DNA of 23,500 nucleotides from a virus. The notes below the pieces were generated by a model. It was given only the letters and a program-made list of their open reading frames with translations, ran no database searches and was not told where the DNA came from. Positions within the stretch are counted from its first letter, which is position 1; each line of letters opens with the position of its first letter. Made by a program: the position numbers and the translations under genes. Where the stretch lies: positions 1 to 23,500 of the IMG/VR virus record IMGVR_UViG_3300048790_000019, one strand, 5' to 3'. Positions 21,443 to 23,500 of this stretch are shown here, one piece after another.

Positions 21443-22672
21443 TTATTTAGGCATTACATCATAAATACTGGTTATATTTTGCGTCCATTTCCTTAATGCG
21501 TACCGCGTCGCATCTGGTGAATGATTTGACAGGTCTAAAGGAATTGGCAATACTTCATTGGTAACACGGTCCCGCTTATACCTATACGATTGATAATCGT
21601 CAATTGTACCCGTACATTTAGGATGAATGACAATCTTGGTAAATGACCTTAAGAAATCTATACCTTCTTCGACCGACCCCGCGTGCTTCTCGGCGCCTTC
21701 AATATTAAAACCTTTGTTACCTAAAAAACTTATAGTATCAGGCCGGGATGAGTCGGCTAATATTTCAAATCCACGATTAACGGCAGGCATTGATCTCAAC
21801 GCGCTTGGCAATTCTTCTATCTCAACACCATGTCCGTAAAATTCATGGTCGATATATAAAACATTATCATCAATAAAACATTGAATAATAGCAGTAGGGT
21901 CAACAGAGAAACCGAAATCCATACCGATAAAATACTGGACATTCTCTCCCGGGCTATCAAATTCTTTAATCTCAATCTTGTCTTTAAAAATAACATCTTC
22001 CGAATAATTCTTGAACTGACCTTCCCATATCCAGAGATATTTTTCATAGTCTGTCTTCTTCATCCATTCCATACGTTTACGTAATACTTCAGGAAACCAC
22101 GGATTATCGCGGTAATTCATTTCCACGATTATGGAATCATTGGGATCCACTTTTTCAACGAAATATTGATTACAAGGACTTCGACGAGTTTCAGGATTAA
22201 AACTCGTCCAAATCTCACTATCAGGTGTACGGATTGTAGGGTCAAGCACTTCAATACTTTCTTGACTTATCCCCTCCCCCTCTTCAATCCATGCAACATT
22301 TATACCCTTGATAGACTTAATTTCATTGTAATTATTACGAAGTCCCGCAAATATGTACTCACACCCGGTATGGCTGCGTATATACCTATCTGTTACCTTA
22401 AATCTTTTATGCAGGTTCATATCGTGTTCAACGCTCATAAATTCAATTGTATCGACGATAGTTTTATGGACGGACTCACGTAATGAATTCTGCAATTCAC
22501 GGCAACACAAAAATCTTAAACTCTTTTCGGTCAAACTTCTGCGTATTGATAACCGTGCGAAACTTTCTGATTTAGCACTGCCGCGGCCGCCTTTAGCTGT
22601 TTTGTATCGGGCCTTCTTCCGGGCTAGCGGATGGAATGCTTTCGGGTAAAATACGTTCAGTGTCTTTGGCAT
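21443..22672 (-). CDS. terL: Terminase large subunit (PBSX type)
   Basis: A 409-residue packaging motor. ATPase: Walker A-like KGGRGSAKS at 27-35, the region FLCCRELQNSLRESVHK at 54-70, and Walker B INVAWIEE at 124-131 with Glu as catalytic base. After WTSFNPETR comes the linker. Nuclease domain (about 245 on): MDFGFSVDP with Asp252, ILADSSRPDTI with Asp307, and NHSPDATRYAL with Asp387, fitting the three-metal-ligand RNaseH-like nuclease. The ATG at 22672 overlaps the small-subunit gene by 80 nt; the N-terminal FYPKAFHPL is conserved in this family, so the overlap is real. PBSX-type terminases cut concatemers and pump DNA through the portal. Confidence 0.92.
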   Translation of the reverse strand: MPKTLNVFYPKAFHPLARKKARYKTAKGGRGSAKSESFARLSIRRSLTEKSLRFLCCRELQNSLRESVHKTIVDTIEFMSVEHDMNLHKRFKVTDRYIRSHTGCEYIFAGLRNNYNEIKSIKGINVAWIEEGEGISQESIEVLDPTIRTPDSEIWTSFNPETRRSPCNQYFVEKVDPNDSIIVEMNYRDNPWFPEVLRKRMEWMKKTDYEKYLWIWEGQFKNYSEDVIFKDKIEIKEFDSPGENVQYFIGMDFGFSVDPTAIIQCFIDDNVLYIDHEFYGHGVEIEELPSALRSMPAVNRGFEILADSSRPDTISFLGNKGFNIEGAEKHAGSVEEGIDFLRSFTKIVIHPKCTGTIDDYQSYRYKRDRVTNEVLPIPLDLSNHSPDATRYALRKWTQNITSIYDVMPK

Positions 22673-23201
22673 CTTTATCTTTTAATATTTCTTTAGCTTC
22701 TTCTAGGGAATCAACGAATACTTCCGTGACAGCTATAGGTTCGAAATTAGTACCGTCTAAATTACCGACCTCATTGCGGTCAGTTAATAATTTCTGGTTA
22801 CGGGCAAGATTTTCCAGGGCTTTATTGGCACCGGCGGAATCGAATTGGTAGACATATTCTTTAGTAGTAGTGCCATCCTCATTTATAACTTCCTTCATGA
22901 GCGGCATCCATCTCTTTTTATATTTATCAAACACCATCACCGGCTCGTTGGTCATACATCTTTGAGCAACGCGATCCATGTCTGCTAAAATTTTATCGGC
23001 AGTAATTAATGTCCGACGGGCACGCGCTTCCATTTGCTCATCGATCGCGGCTCTTATGTTAAGTTTCGTTAAGTTTTCTGATGCTATTTCCTTTGCAGAA
23101 TCCTGTGAATATCCCGCACGAATTGCTGCTTTAGCACCATTCATATCTTTTAAATACTCAATAACGAATAGAGCTTGTTTTGGGGTAAGATTATTACTCA
23201 T
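22593..23201 (-). CDS. terS: Terminase small subunit (Terminase_2 type)
   Basis: About 202 residues from the ATG at 23201; an upstream in-frame TTG at 23219 is less likely. Residues about 4-55 (LTPKQALFVIEYL, NGAKAAIRAGYS, AKEIASENLTKL) are the small-terminase DNA-binding HTH domain. The middle and C-terminal region is helical and acidic. The 3' end overlaps the large subunit by 80 nt, so the two are made together. It recognises the packaging start site and hands DNA to the large subunit. SD upstream is weak. Confidence 0.88.
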   Translation of the reverse strand: MSNNLTPKQALFVIEYLKDMNGAKAAIRAGYSQDSAKEIASENLTKLNIRAAIDEQMEARARRTLITADKILADMDRVAQRCMTNEPVMVFDKYKKRWMPLMKEVINEDGTTTKEYVYQFDSAGANKALENLARNQKLLTDRNEVGNLDGTNFEPIAVTEVFVDSLEEAKEILKDKDAKDTERILPESIPSASPEEGPIQNS

Positions 23202-23238
23202 GATTAACCAATACCACAAAAAAATAGTATTGTAAAAT

Positions 23239-23439
23239 CTATTCTATAAAATCTTTTTCAAGATCAAAGAATTCAACATTGCATTGAAGTTTATTAGACA
23301 ATTTATTTACCGTCTTATTGACAGCATATTTCGAGGTAAACATATTAGGTGATTCTGCTATCGTCAACCCTGCCCCGTTCAATAGTTCCCATTTAAAATT
23401 ACCATAACAGGATCGGATTATTCTAATTTTATAGGACAT
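23239..23439 (-). CDS. Small DUF1508/YegP-like protein
   Basis: A 66-residue protein. The sequence GNFKWELLNGAGLTIAESPNMFTSKYAVNKTVNKL follows the DUF1508 (YegP) repeat 'G-x-F-x-W-x-L-x-x-x-G-x-x-I-A-x-S-x-x-Y-x-S-x-x-x-A-x-x-x-I', a small alpha/beta unit. It is separated by 37 nt from the terminase genes. No SD precedes the ATG at 23439; the upstream bases are C-rich on this strand. Function in the phage unknown. Family assignment is from the pattern only. Confidence 0.5.
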   Translation of the reverse strand: MSYKIRIIRSCYGNFKWELLNGAGLTIAESPNMFTSKYAVNKTVNKLSNKLQCNVEFFDLEKDFIE

Positions 23440-23500
23440 ATTAATTTTTACTACGGGAGGAGGGGCGAGTTCTTTTAGGGGTCTTTACCCCAAATTCTTT
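23440..23500 (-). other. Non-coding edge sequence
   Basis: The last 61 bases hold no gene that I can support. A short GGGG-TAAAGA-CCCC inverted repeat lies at 23478-23491, and a C-rich tract (CCCCTCCTCCC on the minus strand) precedes the DUF1508-like gene. Neither is clearly a promoter or terminator. Confidence 0.4.

Noticed and set aside
23478-23491. GGGG/CCCC inverted repeat as a terminator
   Set aside because: Only four pairs, no U-tract on either strand, and close to the window edge.
1-23500. CRISPR arrays, tRNA or rRNA genes, insertion sequences, integrase or attachment sites, lysis genes
   Set aside because: I found no regularly spaced repeats, cloverleaf-like sequences, transposase or recombinase motifs, or holin/endolysin-like proteins in any frame.

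Overview
This window is the virion-structure part of the genome of a tailed phage or prophage with a contractile (myovirus-type) tail. All genes lie on the minus strand and are transcribed from right to left. The evidence is the gene content and its order: terminase small and large subunits, a DUF1073-type portal, an SPP1 gp7/Mu F-like minor head protein, a DUF2213 protease/scaffold, a decoration-like protein, a DUF2184-type major capsid protein, neck proteins, a DUF3383-type sheath, a tube, a tail chaperone with a -1 frameshift, a short tape measure, a compact baseplate (Dit-like, plug, hub, Gp138-like spike, gp25, J, I) and fibre proteins. The layout resembles small contractile phages with a simple baseplate. 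No lysis, replication, integration, tRNA or lysogeny genes are present. The host cannot be named. Two fibre-like proteins carry Sec signal peptides and the DNA is moderately AT-rich. Ribosome binding sites are mostly strong AGGAG types, and many gene pairs overlap as ATGA.

Right to left: 23.4-21.4 kb holds a small DUF1508-like gene and the two terminase genes. From 21.4 to 19.9 kb a tandem pair of divergent GT-A-type glycosyltransferase genes sits between terminase and portal. From 19.9 to 16.3 kb come the portal, a tiny C2HC zinc-finger protein, the minor head protein, a third glycosyltransferase and a small hypothetical protein. A 167-base non-coding interval at 16.10-16.27 kb holds a 14-bp GCAA-tetraloop hairpin with a U-tract that runs almost directly into the protease start codon. 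The head module (16.1-13.1 kb) follows, then the neck (13.1-11.1 kb), sheath, tube and chaperones (11.1-8.7 kb), tape measure (8.7-7.7 kb), baseplate (7.7-2.3 kb) and fibre/adhesin genes (2.3 kb to the left edge, where the last gene is cut).

Reading the sequence directly gave several features that a plain ORF list misses. (1) A canonical C CCT TTT slippery heptamer at 8935-8941 in the tail-chaperone gene, with an anti-SD-complementary AAGGAGGTG 17 nt upstream. The -1 frame continues for 80 codons and ends in an ATGA overlap with the tape-measure start. (2) A nested in-frame start with a perfect AGGAGG at 15573 inside the protease gene, predicted to make a separate scaffold as in lambda C/Nu3 or Mu I/Z. 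(3) The terminator-like hairpin in front of the protease start, which has almost no Shine-Dalgarno sequence. (4) A cut, previously unlisted signal-peptide fibre gene at the left edge. (5) A Gly-rich beta domain inserted into the sheath and a duplicated motif in the gpI-like baseplate protein. (6) Three glycosyltransferase-like genes embedded in the packaging/head module, whose target is unknown.
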